Source: JAADHG01 sp964418645 (GTDB taxonomy: Bacteria > Bacteroidota > Bacteroidia > Flavobacteriales > Flavobacteriaceae). From it: 13,317 nt of DNA. Location: contig CAYQME010000063.1 of assembly GCA_964418645.1 (NCBI GenBank), positions 1-13,317 on the forward strand. The letters are read 5' to 3'. The notes under the pieces are model-generated. The model was not told the DNA's origin. It did no database searches and saw only the letters and a program-made list of their open reading frames with translations. Below, piece after piece: positions 7,150-13,317 of the stretch (position 1 is its first letter; every line of letters starts with the position of its first letter). Both the position numbers and the translations under genes were made by a program.

Positions 7150-8343
7150 ATGAAAACAAAATTACTTTTCTTATTATTGCTATTAATTAGCTCTTTAGCT
7201 TTATCTCAAACTACAGCAATTCCAGATGCAATTTTTGAACAAGAATTAGTTAATCAGGGAAAGGACACAAATGGAATGACAGGTGATATTTTAAATAGTG
7301 ATGCACAAGCTGTTACTTTTTTGAATGTTGAAAGTCTTGGTATTACTGATTTAACTGGGATTGAGGCTTTTACTTCGTTAATATTTTTAGTCTGTTCAGA
7401 TAACTTTCTAACCACTTTAAATGTGTCCAGCAATACAGCCCTACAGATATTAAAATGCAGTTCAAATTCATTGTCTAGTTTAGATGTTACTCTAAATACC
7501 AACTTACTGTCATTAAGTTGTGATAATAATCAAATATCTAGTTTTAACCTGAACCAAAATTTATTGTTGGGTACATTTATATGTTCCAATAATCCTTTAA
7601 CTAATCTAGATGTTACAGTGAATACCGCATTACTTACTTTAGGTTGTTCAAGCACTGGATTAAACAGCCTTAATCTTAATCAAAATATACTATTACAGGA
7701 TTTGACATGTTCTTTTAACAATTTAACAAGTTTAGAACTGAGCCAAAATACTGCATTACAGAGTTTAGAGTGTTCTTATAACAATTTAACGAGTCTAAAT
7801 TTAGGGTCGAATACTATATTATCGGATGTAGCATGTACAAATAATCAAATAACAACTTTAGATTTAAGTTTAAATCCTGCTTTGTTTATTTTTAAATGTG
7901 CTAGTAATCAACTCACTAGCCTAGATTTAAGGAATGGAACGAATTCAAGTGTTCCTAACGCAAATTTTATTTTTGCCGGCAACCCAAATTTAACTTGCAT
8001 AAATGTTGATAATGCAACATATAGCACGAATACTTGGACCTCATTTCTTGATCCGCAAATGTTTTTTAGTGAAAATTGTAGTTTAGGAATCAATGAATTT
8101 GATACTACAGATTTTAAAGTTTATCCTGTTCCTGCAAGTAATTATATTAGTATTGACTCTAACTTAATTAAATTAGAAAATATTAAATTGTATAATCTTA
8201 ATGGGAAACTCATTAGTTCAATAAATTATCTAGGCAATAATAAAAATCATAAAATTGATGTTTCATCATTTGCCAAAGGCATGTATATCTTACAAATTGA
8301 AACTGACAATAAAATGATTCATAAGAAGATTATTATACAATAG
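7150..8343 (+). CDS. Secreted leucine-rich-repeat protein with T9SS sorting domain and cysteine ladder
   Basis: The 397-residue protein starts with a Sec signal peptide (KTK, a leucine-rich core, cleavage after LALSQ at about 20). The N-terminal cap (about 22-80) has IPDAIFEQELVNQG and LTGIEAFTSL, a form common in Bacteroidota LRR proteins. Eight consecutive 21-residue repeats (87-254) follow the pattern LTSLxLSxNTALxxLxCSxNN. One cysteine per repeat falls at 103, 124, 145, 166, 187, 208, 229 and 250, with C82 in the cap in phase. An irregular C-terminal cap contains C283 and C310. Residues about 322-397 are a type A T9SS sorting domain: VYPVPASNYISI, LYNLNGKLI, then FAKGMYILQI and a basic KKIIIQ end. 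The product should be exported across the outer membrane and anchored or released. Binding partner unknown; adhesion or protein recognition is plausible. Confidence 0.9.
   Translation: MKTKLLFLLLLLISSLALSQTTAIPDAIFEQELVNQGKDTNGMTGDILNSDAQAVTFLNVESLGITDLTGIEAFTSLIFLVCSDNFLTTLNVSSNTALQILKCSSNSLSSLDVTLNTNLLSLSCDNNQISSFNLNQNLLLGTFICSNNPLTNLDVTVNTALLTLGCSSTGLNSLNLNQNILLQDLTCSFNNLTSLELSQNTALQSLECSYNNLTSLNLGSNTILSDVACTNNQITTLDLSLNPALFIFKCASNQLTSLDLRNGTNSSVPNANFIFAGNPNLTCINVDNATYSTNTWTSFLDPQMFFSENCSLGINEFDTTDFKVYPVPASNYISIDSNLIKLENIKLYNLNGKLISSINYLGNNKNHKIDVSSFAKGMYILQIETDNKMIHKKIIIQ
7408..7911 (+). repeat. Eight tandem 63-bp LRR-coding units
   Basis: These bases encode eight gap-free 21-residue leucine-rich repeats (residues 87-254 of the gene at 7150). 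Most units have diverged at DNA level, but adjacent units still share a 27-base stretch with three mismatches (7708-7734 versus 7771-7797), a sign of fairly recent duplication or conversion. Confidence 0.85.
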
Positions 8344-8348
8344 TTGAC

Positions 8349-8390
8349 TAAAAGAAGCTGTTTATTATAAAAAATAAATAGCTTCTTTTA
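8349..8390. terminator. Bidirectional hairpin terminator between the LRR gene and asnB
   Basis: An 18-bp stem (8349-8366 with 8373-8390) closes a 6-nt loop, with one G-U pair. The GAAGC/GCTTC core is bounded by AAAA and TTTT on its two sides, so it can act on both the + strand LRR transcript (stop at 8343) and the minus-strand asnB transcript (stop at 8412). Confidence 0.8.
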
Positions 8391-8411
8391 TAGTTTAAGA
8401 TATATTACAGA

Positions 8412-10073
8412 TTAATAAGCATCCTCATGTACTTTGGCCACTGCTCTACCACTTGGCTCATTCATGTTTTTAAAGCCTTCGTCCCATTCCAACGCTATTT
8501 TAGTACTGCATGCTACGCTAGCTTCCTGTGGAACACTTAACGCAGCAGCATCACTCGGGAAATGCTCTTCAAAAATGGAACGATAGTAAAACTCCTCCTT
8601 GCTCGTAGGTGTTTGTATTGGGAACTTGTATTTTGCATTAGCTAATTGTTCATCTGTAACTGCTTCTTCTACTACTTCTTTTAAAGTATCAATCCAGCTA
8701 TAACCAACACCATCACTAAATTGTTCTTTTTGTCGCCATACTACACTTTCTGGTAACATATCTTCAAAGGCTTTTCGGATTACCCATTTTTCCATGCGTT
8801 CCCCATTTATCATTTTATCTTGCGGATTTATTCGCATGGCAACATCCATAAACTCTTTATCTAAAAAAGGCACACGTCCTTCAATGCCCCAGGCTGCTAA
8901 ACTTTTATTAGCTCGCAAACAATCGTACATATGTAACTTATCTAATTTACGAACAGTTTCATCATGAAACTCTCTAGCATTTGGTGCTTTATGAAAATAG
9001 AGATAGCCTCCAAACAATTCATCGGCACCTTCTCCTGAGAGCACCATTTTTATACCCATAGACTTAATTACTCTCGCGATTAAATACATAGGCGTTGAAG
9101 CTCTAATAGTTGTAATATCATAGGTTTCTAATTGATATATTACATCCTTAATTGCGTCTAATCCTTCTTGAATAGTGAATTTAATTTCATGATGAACAGT
9201 CCCAATATGATTTGCTACTTTTCGAGCTGCAGCCAAATCTGGAGAGCCTTCTAGTCCAACCGAAAAACTATGTAATTGTGGCCACCACGCTTCCGTTTTA
9301 TCATCTGCTTCTATACGTCTCTCTGCATATTTTTTTGCAATTGCTGAAGTTATAGATGAATCTAATCCACCAGACAATAAAACTCCATAAGGTACATCAC
9401 TCATTAATTGTCTGTGTACTGCATCTTCAAGAGCTTGTCTTATGTCTTCAATTTCTGTTGTGTTTTCTTTTACAGCTTTAAAGTCTGTCCATTCTCGTTT
9501 GTACCATTTTACAAATTGTCCATCTTTACTAGTCATATAATGTCCTGGAGGAAAGAGTTCGATTTTTGTACAAATACCTTCTAGTGCTTTCAATTCTGAA
9601 GCCACATAAAATGTTCCATGTTGATCCCAACCAATATACAGTGGAATAATTCCCATGTGATCACGAGCTACAAAATATTCATCTTTTTCAACATCGTAAA
9701 TAGCGAATCCAAAAATGCCATTCATTTCGTCTAAAAAATCAACACCTTTTTTTTGGTATAATGCTAAAATAACTTCACAGTCACTTTCTGTTTGAAAGTT
9801 GTAATCTGGAAATTGCGCTCTAAGTTCTTTATGATTGTAAATTTCGCCATTAGCAGCTAGAATTAGTTTTTTATCTTCACTAAACAGAGGTTGCTTACCA
9901 GAAGCAGGGTCTACAATTGCTAAACGCTCGTGCGCCAAAATAGCCTTGTCGCTACTATATATACCACTCCAGTCTGGTCCACGATGACGAATTTTCTTCG
10001 CCATTTCTAAAATTTGAGGTCTTAATACTTCTGATTTTTGTTTCAAATCGAACGCACATACTATTCCACACAT
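8412..10073 (-). CDS. asnB: Asparagine synthase B, glutamine-hydrolysing
   Basis: The 553-residue cytosolic enzyme makes asparagine from aspartate, ATP and glutamine. The start is placed at the ATG followed by CGIVCAFD, because the nucleophile Cys2 must become N-terminal; an upstream ATG at 10100 would add nine residues and block it. The class II glutaminase domain has R50 (HERLAIVDP), N75-G76-E77 (ANGEIYN) and D98 (ESDCE). The synthetase domain has the PP-loop SGGLDSS at 234-240, GEGADELFGGY at 347-357 and RVPFLDKE at 400-407. The C-terminal tail ACSTKIALEWDEGFKNM and SGRAVAKVHEDAY matches the E. coli AsnB type, and length is almost identical (E. coli AsnB has 554). It is monocistronic, divergent from the DUF2911 gene across a 230-base gap, with a shared terminator downstream. 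Confidence 0.96.
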   Translation of the reverse strand: MCGIVCAFDLKQKSEVLRPQILEMAKKIRHRGPDWSGIYSSDKAILAHERLAIVDPASGKQPLFSEDKKLILAANGEIYNHKELRAQFPDYNFQTESDCEVILALYQKKGVDFLDEMNGIFGFAIYDVEKDEYFVARDHMGIIPLYIGWDQHGTFYVASELKALEGICTKIELFPPGHYMTSKDGQFVKWYKREWTDFKAVKENTTEIEDIRQALEDAVHRQLMSDVPYGVLLSGGLDSSITSAIAKKYAERRIEADDKTEAWWPQLHSFSVGLEGSPDLAAARKVANHIGTVHHEIKFTIQEGLDAIKDVIYQLETYDITTIRASTPMYLIARVIKSMGIKMVLSGEGADELFGGYLYFHKAPNAREFHDETVRKLDKLHMYDCLRANKSLAAWGIEGRVPFLDKEFMDVAMRINPQDKMINGERMEKWVIRKAFEDMLPESVVWRQKEQFSDGVGYSWIDTLKEVVEEAVTDEQLANAKYKFPIQTPTSKEEFYYRSIFEEHFPSDAAALSVPQEASVACSTKIALEWDEGFKNMNEPSGRAVAKVHEDAY

Positions 10074-10245
10074 AATCTTTTTTTTAACTATATAGTACAA
10101 ACTTCAATATTATGTTTCATATTATAAATATATAATGCTATATTGCTTACATTTTATAACTATAATATTTAAATTACATTATTTTTTAAACGAAAAGTCA
10201 TGTATTTTCAAGATTAATTTCCAATCTGTAAAGTTTAACAAAACC

Positions 10246-10279
10246 TTGCGACTTTTACGTTATATATTCTATACTTTTA
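10246..10279 (+). promoter_or_regulatory. Candidate promoter for the DUF2911 gene
   Basis: TTG at 10246-10248 is separated by 23 bases from TACTTTTA at 10272-10279, a one-mismatch version of TAnnTTTG. The spacer is at the long end of what is accepted. The transcript would start about 17 bases before the ATG at 10304. The rest of the 230-base divergent gap is very AT-rich and shows no good asnB promoter. Confidence 0.35.
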
Positions 10280-10303
10280 AAGTCACTAAAAATTAAAAAC
10301 AAT

Positions 10304-10837
10304 ATGAAAAAATCAACATTTATTACAACCATAGCATTTGCCTTTGTAATGCTATTATCGACCAATGTAAACGCACAAAAATTTCCTGGTCTTGACAAAA
10401 GCCCAATGGACGCTGCTTCTTTTCCAAGCAGTTACAAAAACTCAAATAAAATAGTTAAAGTTGTTTATGGTAGACCTCAATTAAAAGGGCGTTCGTTAAG
10501 CGAACTTGCGCCTAATGGTAAACAATGGCGTACTGGAGCTAATGAAGCTACTGAAATTACTTTTTACAAGGACACAAATGTTGTTGGTAAATTGATAAAA
10601 GCCGGAACTTATACCTTATCTACCATCCCAGGAGAAGATGAATGGACATTAATTTTTAGTTCAGATCTTAATGTTTGGGGTGCTTATTTTTATAATGAAG
10701 CCCATGATGTTGCCAGAATTACTGTTCCTGCTTCAACAACTGATGAATCTTTAGAAGCATTTTCTATTATGTTTGATGAAGAAGGAACCATGCATATGGG
10801 TTGGGGCAATATACGTGTTGCAGTACATATGAAATAA
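10304..10837 (+). CDS. Exported DUF2911 protein of unknown function
   Basis: The 177-residue protein has a Sec signal peptide: KKS, a hydrophobic core at about 6-18, and cleavage after NVNAQ at about 25. The mature region carries the segments I associate with DUF2911: KIVKVVYGRPQLKGR (49-63), then APNGKQWRTGANEATEITF (69-87), KAGTYTLSTIPG (99-110) and EWTLIFSSDLNVWGAYFY (112-129). It ends with GWGNIRVAVHM. It is probably periplasmic or surface-exposed and beta-rich; no catalytic residues are established and the biochemical role is unknown. The first residue of the mature protein may be Gln25 after AnA, and no lipoprotein cysteine is present. It stands alone between the divergent asnB and convergent queE, with a strong terminator directly downstream. 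Family call is confident, function is not. Confidence 0.88.
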   Translation: MKKSTFITTIAFAFVMLLSTNVNAQKFPGLDKSPMDAASFPSSYKNSNKIVKVVYGRPQLKGRSLSELAPNGKQWRTGANEATEITFYKDTNVVGKLIKAGTYTLSTIPGEDEWTLIFSSDLNVWGAYFYNEAHDVARITVPASTTDESLEAFSIMFDEEGTMHMGWGNIRVAVHMK

Positions 10838-10857
10838 TAATATATAGATTTAATCAA

Positions 10858-10887
10858 AAAAAAACCTTGATTTCTCAAGGTTTTTTT
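10858..10887. terminator. Bidirectional hairpin terminator between the DUF2911 gene and queE
   Basis: Arms 10858-10870 and 10875-10887 pair perfectly over 13 bp around the loop TTTC, with a CCTTGA/TCAAGG core flanked by seven A and seven T residues. It serves both strands. The queE stop codon (10886-10888) overlaps the edge of the hairpin, so queE transcription would end almost at its stop. Confidence 0.88.
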
Positions 10888-11515
10888 ATGGTATATTTAA
10901 ATACTTATGTGTTTGTAAGGATACTTTCCATTTAGGGTTTTGCATAACATAATCTACAATTAAGGGAATTACTTTATCGCGTTTACTCCATTCAGGTTGT
11001 AAATATAAAATACAATTTTTATTAACTTTTGCAGCTTGCTTTTCGGCAAACTTTAAATCACTTTTATTATATACAATCATTTTAAGTTCATGAGCTTTAC
11101 TATAAATATCTTCTGTAGGTAATTTTAGTTTTTTTGGCGACAAACAAATCCAATCCCAGGTTCCTGTTAATTTATAAGCACCTGAGGTTTCAATATGAAC
11201 GTTCATCCCTTTAGATTTAAATCCCTTAGTTAAGTTAGTCATATCCCAAGTTAGAGGCTCTCCTCCTGTTACCACAACTGTATTACTATATTTTGTTGCA
11301 TTTTCTACAATTACAGACGTTTGTGTAGGCGGATGTAAATCGGAATTCCAACTTTCTTTAACATCACACCAATGACAGCCAACATCGCAACCCCCAATTC
11401 TAACAAAATAGGCTGCAGTTCCCTTGTGATACCCTTCGCCTTGTATGGTGTAAAATTCTTCCATTAAAGGCAACATTTTACCTTTATTAACCAGTTCCCG
11501 AATCTCTTTCTTCAT
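10886..11515 (-). CDS. queE: 7-carboxy-7-deazaguanine synthase (radical SAM)
   Basis: The 209-residue cytosolic radical SAM enzyme converts 6-carboxytetrahydropterin to 7-carboxy-7-deazaguanine, a step toward queuosine in tRNA and other deazaguanines. The chain opens with LPLMEEFYTIQGEG, the QueE substrate-binding start. The 4Fe-4S cluster motif is C43-x3-C47-x2-C50 (GGCDVGCHWCD), the standard radical SAM spacing. GGEP at 84-87 contacts SAM. IETSG (108-112), LSPK (125-128) and the C-terminal SLQTHKYLNIP complete the family pattern. The start is the ATG at 11515; an in-frame TTG at 11524 lies inside the -7 element and is unlikely. Other queuosine genes (queC, queD) are not in the window. It is divergent from the HerA-like gene. 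Confidence 0.95.
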   Translation of the reverse strand: MKKEIRELVNKGKMLPLMEEFYTIQGEGYHKGTAAYFVRIGGCDVGCHWCDVKESWNSDLHPPTQTSVIVENATKYSNTVVVTGGEPLTWDMTNLTKGFKSKGMNVHIETSGAYKLTGTWDWICLSPKKLKLPTEDIYSKAHELKMIVYNKSDLKFAEKQAAKVNKNCILYLQPEWSKRDKVIPLIVDYVMQNPKWKVSLQTHKYLNIP

Positions 11516-11521
11516 AGTTAG

Positions 11522-11553
11522 CAAAGATAGTTTACAGTTTCTACTTAACTCAA
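11522..11553 (-). promoter_or_regulatory. Promoter of queE
   Basis: Read on the minus strand, TTG (11553-11551), a 21-base spacer and TATCTTTG (11529-11522) match the Bacteroidota consensus TTG-N17-21-TAnnTTTG with no mismatch. The -7 element ends 7 bases before the ATG at 11515, so the mRNA would begin at or within a few bases of the start codon. It is the best-formed promoter in the window. Confidence 0.65.
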
Positions 11554-11575
11554 AAAAGTTAAATAAATTTTCATA

Positions 11576-11603
11576 TTGAATTGCTTAAGATTACTTATTT
11601 TTA
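11576..11603 (+). promoter_or_regulatory. Candidate promoter of the HerA-like ATPase gene
   Basis: TTG at 11576-11578, a 17-base spacer and TATTTTTA at 11596-11603 match the consensus with one mismatch at the last base. The transcript would start near 11610, favouring the ATG at 11621 over the one at 11603. It lies back to back with the queE promoter. Confidence 0.5.
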
Positions 11604-11620
11604 TGCAAATATTTAAGATA

Positions 11621-13150
11621 ATGGGCAGAAAAGAAACATTCTTTAACCATATTACAAAAGGCAATCAAACCAAAGGTGATTTTTTAACACTTGGTGCCGC
11701 TATGCTAGATGGTGAAACCATAAAAGAGGCTTTTATAAAAGTCCCTTTAAAAACCATGAATAGACATGGCTTAATTGCAGGAGCTACAGGAACTGGAAAA
11801 ACAAAAACACTTCAAGTGCTTGCTGAAAATTTGAGTGAAAAAGGGATTCCTGTTTTATTGATGGATATTAAAGGAGATTTGAGTGGGTTGGCAGAACCAA
11901 GTCCTGGGCATCCAAAAATTGACGAACGTCATGAAAAAATAGGCTTGCCTTTTGATGCTAAAAAATTTCCAGTTGAAATTATGTCACTCTCTGAAGAAGA
12001 GGGTGTTCGCCTTCGTGCTACTGTAAGTGAATTTGGTCCTGTTTTATTATCACGAATTCTTAATCTTTCACAAGCACAATCTGGCGTTGTAGCTGTTGTT
12101 TTTAAATATTGTGACGACAACAAACTACCACTTCTCGATCTTAAGGATTTTAAAAAAGTATTACAATATGCCACCAAGCAAGGCAAAAAAGAGTTTGATG
12201 AAGAATATGGCAGAATCTCCACCGCATCAACAGGAGCTATTTTACGAAAAGTAGTAGAATTGGAACAACAAGGTGCTGATTTGTTTTTTGGTGAAAAAAG
12301 TTTTGATGTTGAAGACCTCTTAAGAACCACACGCGATGGAAGAGGATATATAAATATTATTCGCCTAACAGACATTCAAGATAGACCTAAATTATTCTCA
12401 ACTTTTATGCTGAGTCTTTTAGCCGAAATCTACGAAACACTCCCTGAACAAGGCGATTCTGGACGACCTGAACTCATTATGTTTATAGATGAAGCTCACC
12501 TTATCTTTAATGAAGCTTCCAAAGCGCTTTTAAGTCAAATTGAAAGTATTGTAAAATTAATTAGAAGTAAAGGCGTAGGTCTTTATTTTGTAACACAAAA
12601 CCCAACAGATGTTCCTGAAGCAGTTTTGAGCCAATTAGGATTAAAAGTACAACATGCTTTACGTGCATTTACAGCTAAAGACCGAAAAGCTATTAAACTC
12701 ACTGCGCAAAACTACCCAGACACCCAATATTATGATACTGAAAGCGTTTTAACATCCTTAGGAATTGGAGAAGCTTTGATTTCAGCCTTAGACGAAAAAG
12801 GACGACCAACGCCTTTAGCTGCAACAATGCTACGTGCACCAATGAGTAGAATGGACGTATTGACCAACCAAGAACTCAATGCGCTTTATGACGACTCAAG
12901 ACTTGTAATGAAGTATAATGAAGATATTGATCGTGAAAGTGCTTACGAAATGCTTAACGAAAAGATTAAAAAAGCTGAAGCTCTTAAAGCCAAAGAAGAT
13001 GATAGATTAGCACTTAAAAAAGATAAAAAGCGAACTGGTAGAAGACGTAGCTCTAGTAGTTACAAGCGTCAAAATCCAATAGTAAAAGTGCTTACAAGTG
13101 CTACCTTTATTAGAGCGGTATTTGGTATTCTTAAAAAAGTAATTAAATAA
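11621..13150 (+). CDS. HerA/YjgR-like (DUF853) ATPase
   Basis: The chosen ATG gives 509 residues, close to E. coli YjgR. Earlier in-frame starts (ATG 11603, TTG 11576) overlap the likely promoter and add non-conserved residues. The protein belongs to the FtsK/HerA P-loop ATPases: Walker A GATGTGKT at 54-61, MDIKGDLSGL at 81-90, and Walker B LIMFIDEAH at 285-293 with D290/E291. These are followed by VKLIRSKGVGLYFVTQNPTDVP (311-332), with a likely sensor polar residue in TQNP and candidate arginine fingers nearby. The C-terminal tail is highly charged (about 446-483, lysine/arginine-rich, four serines) and ends in a 20-residue amphipathic hydrophobic helix. A hexameric DNA- or protein-translocating motor is likely, but the cellular role of DUF853 proteins is not established. 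No NurA nuclease gene is adjacent, arguing against a HerA-NurA repair pair. Confidence 0.85.
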   Translation: MGRKETFFNHITKGNQTKGDFLTLGAAMLDGETIKEAFIKVPLKTMNRHGLIAGATGTGKTKTLQVLAENLSEKGIPVLLMDIKGDLSGLAEPSPGHPKIDERHEKIGLPFDAKKFPVEIMSLSEEEGVRLRATVSEFGPVLLSRILNLSQAQSGVVAVVFKYCDDNKLPLLDLKDFKKVLQYATKQGKKEFDEEYGRISTASTGAILRKVVELEQQGADLFFGEKSFDVEDLLRTTRDGRGYINIIRLTDIQDRPKLFSTFMLSLLAEIYETLPEQGDSGRPELIMFIDEAHLIFNEASKALLSQIESIVKLIRSKGVGLYFVTQNPTDVPEAVLSQLGLKVQHALRAFTAKDRKAIKLTAQNYPDTQYYDTESVLTSLGIGEALISALDEKGRPTPLAATMLRAPMSRMDVLTNQELNALYDDSRLVMKYNEDIDRESAYEMLNEKIKKAEALKAKEDDRLALKKDKKRTGRRRSSSSYKRQNPIVKVLTSATFIRAVFGILKKVIK

Positions 13151-13207
13151 ATTATGACTAACGATTGAAAAACAACTTAACAAATAACAATTAAATAAAC
13201 AATAAGA

Positions 13208-13252
13208 GATTCTTTCTTCACTTCGACTACGCTAAGTGTTACACAAAGAATC
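13208..13252. repeat. REP-like imperfect palindrome
   Basis: Outer arms GATTCTTT (13208-13215) and AAAGAATC (13245-13252) enclose inner arms CACTT (13219-13223) and AAGTG (13234-13238). The centre CTTCGACTACGCTAAGTG resembles the CTTCGAC...GCTCAGTG elements that are scattered between genes in many Bacteroidota genomes. It lies just upstream of the gene starting at 13268. Its GC content is visibly higher than the surrounding spacer. Only one copy is present in this window. Confidence 0.55.
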
Positions 13253-13267
13253 ACAAAAAAACATTCA

Positions 13268-13317
13268 ATGAAAAAAAACATCTTACTACTTGCCATTATA
13301 GTTTTATTTTTTAGCTC
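13268..13317 (+). CDS. Start of an exported protein (partial, cut by window end)
   Basis: The ATG at 13268 opens a frame of 16 codons running off the right edge. It reads MKKNILLLAIIVLFFS, a positively charged start followed by an uninterrupted hydrophobic core, as expected for a Sec or lipoprotein signal peptide. The following residues, including any lipobox cysteine, are outside the window, so neither the protein family nor its final location can be named. The gene follows the HerA-like gene by 117 bases with a REP-like palindrome between them. No promoter match was found. Confidence 0.55.
   Translation, partial: MKKNILLLAIIVLFFS

Noticed and set aside
7408..7911. Regular 63-bp periodicity as a CRISPR or satellite array
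   Set aside because: The units are contiguous, in frame, diverged, and encode leucine-rich repeats with no spacers.
10074..10245. asnB promoter in the divergent gap
   Set aside because: Only TATATTTA (minus strand, 10132-10125) approaches the -7 consensus, with no paired -33 element, in DNA so AT-rich that chance matches are expected.
11929..12375. Long open frame on the minus strand inside the HerA-like gene
   Set aside because: It is antisense to a well-supported P-loop ATPase, its translation is serine/arginine-rich low-complexity sequence typical of shadow frames, and no promoter precedes it.
10886..13150. queE plus HerA-like ATPase as a DNA deazaguanine modification (dpd-like) or HerA-type defence system
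   Set aside because: QueE is a general queuosine-pathway enzyme, the genes are divergent with separate promoters, the ATPase is of the housekeeping YjgR/DUF853 type, and no nuclease, SIR2, DUF4297, TgtA5/DpdA or other modification gene is present.

Overview
The window is AT-rich DNA from a member of the Bacteroidota, most likely a marine-type Flavobacteriaceae. The evidence is the TAnnTTTG-type -7 promoter elements, the lack of clear Shine-Dalgarno sequences, a type IX secretion (T9SS) C-terminal sorting domain on a leucine-rich-repeat (LRR) protein, and family members typical of this phylum (DUF2911, a DUF6588-like protein, and an AraC regulator fused to a membrane domain). It reads as an ordinary chromosomal region. 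I see no insertion sequence, phage gene, CRISPR array, tRNA or rRNA.

Layout. Bases 1-190 hold the 3' end of formate-tetrahydrofolate ligase on the + strand. It converges on a minus-strand block, in order of transcription: an enolase-superfamily dipeptide epimerase (5735-4701), gyrB (4451-2511), a secreted DUF6588-like protein (2343-1312) and malate dehydrogenase (1183-257). Each has its own candidate -7 element. Good hairpin terminators follow gyrB, the DUF6588-like gene and mdh, so this looks like separate transcription units rather than one operon. Divergent from the epimerase is a + strand AraC-type regulator with about seven predicted membrane helices (5834-6955), followed by a secreted Cys-ladder LRR protein (7150-8343). 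This converges on asnB (10073-8412, minus). Next come a divergent DUF2911 secreted protein (10304-10837, +), the queuosine enzyme queE (11515-10886, minus), a divergent HerA/YjgR-like ATPase (11621-13150, +), and the first 16 codons of another exported protein at the right edge.

How the genes fit together. Most are housekeeping genes: one-carbon metabolism, TCA cycle, DNA topology, asparagine synthesis and tRNA modification. They are neighbours rather than a pathway. The one suggestive functional pair is the membrane-embedded AraC regulator and the divergent epimerase, which may act on L-Ala-D-Glu from peptidoglycan. The downstream LRR gene is preceded by a hairpin containing 20-bp-spaced direct repeats, which might be a regulator site.

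Three convergent junctions (211-240, 8349-8390, 10858-10887) carry near-perfect AT-flanked hairpins that can terminate both strands. Several start codons are best moved inward: DUF6588-like to 2343, asnB to 10073, queE to 11515 and the HerA-like gene to 11621. Promoter elements or conserved N-termini support these choices. No stretch over 300 bases lacks a gene. I did not find a convincing new multi-gene system here, and the findings are individual observations of modest interest.
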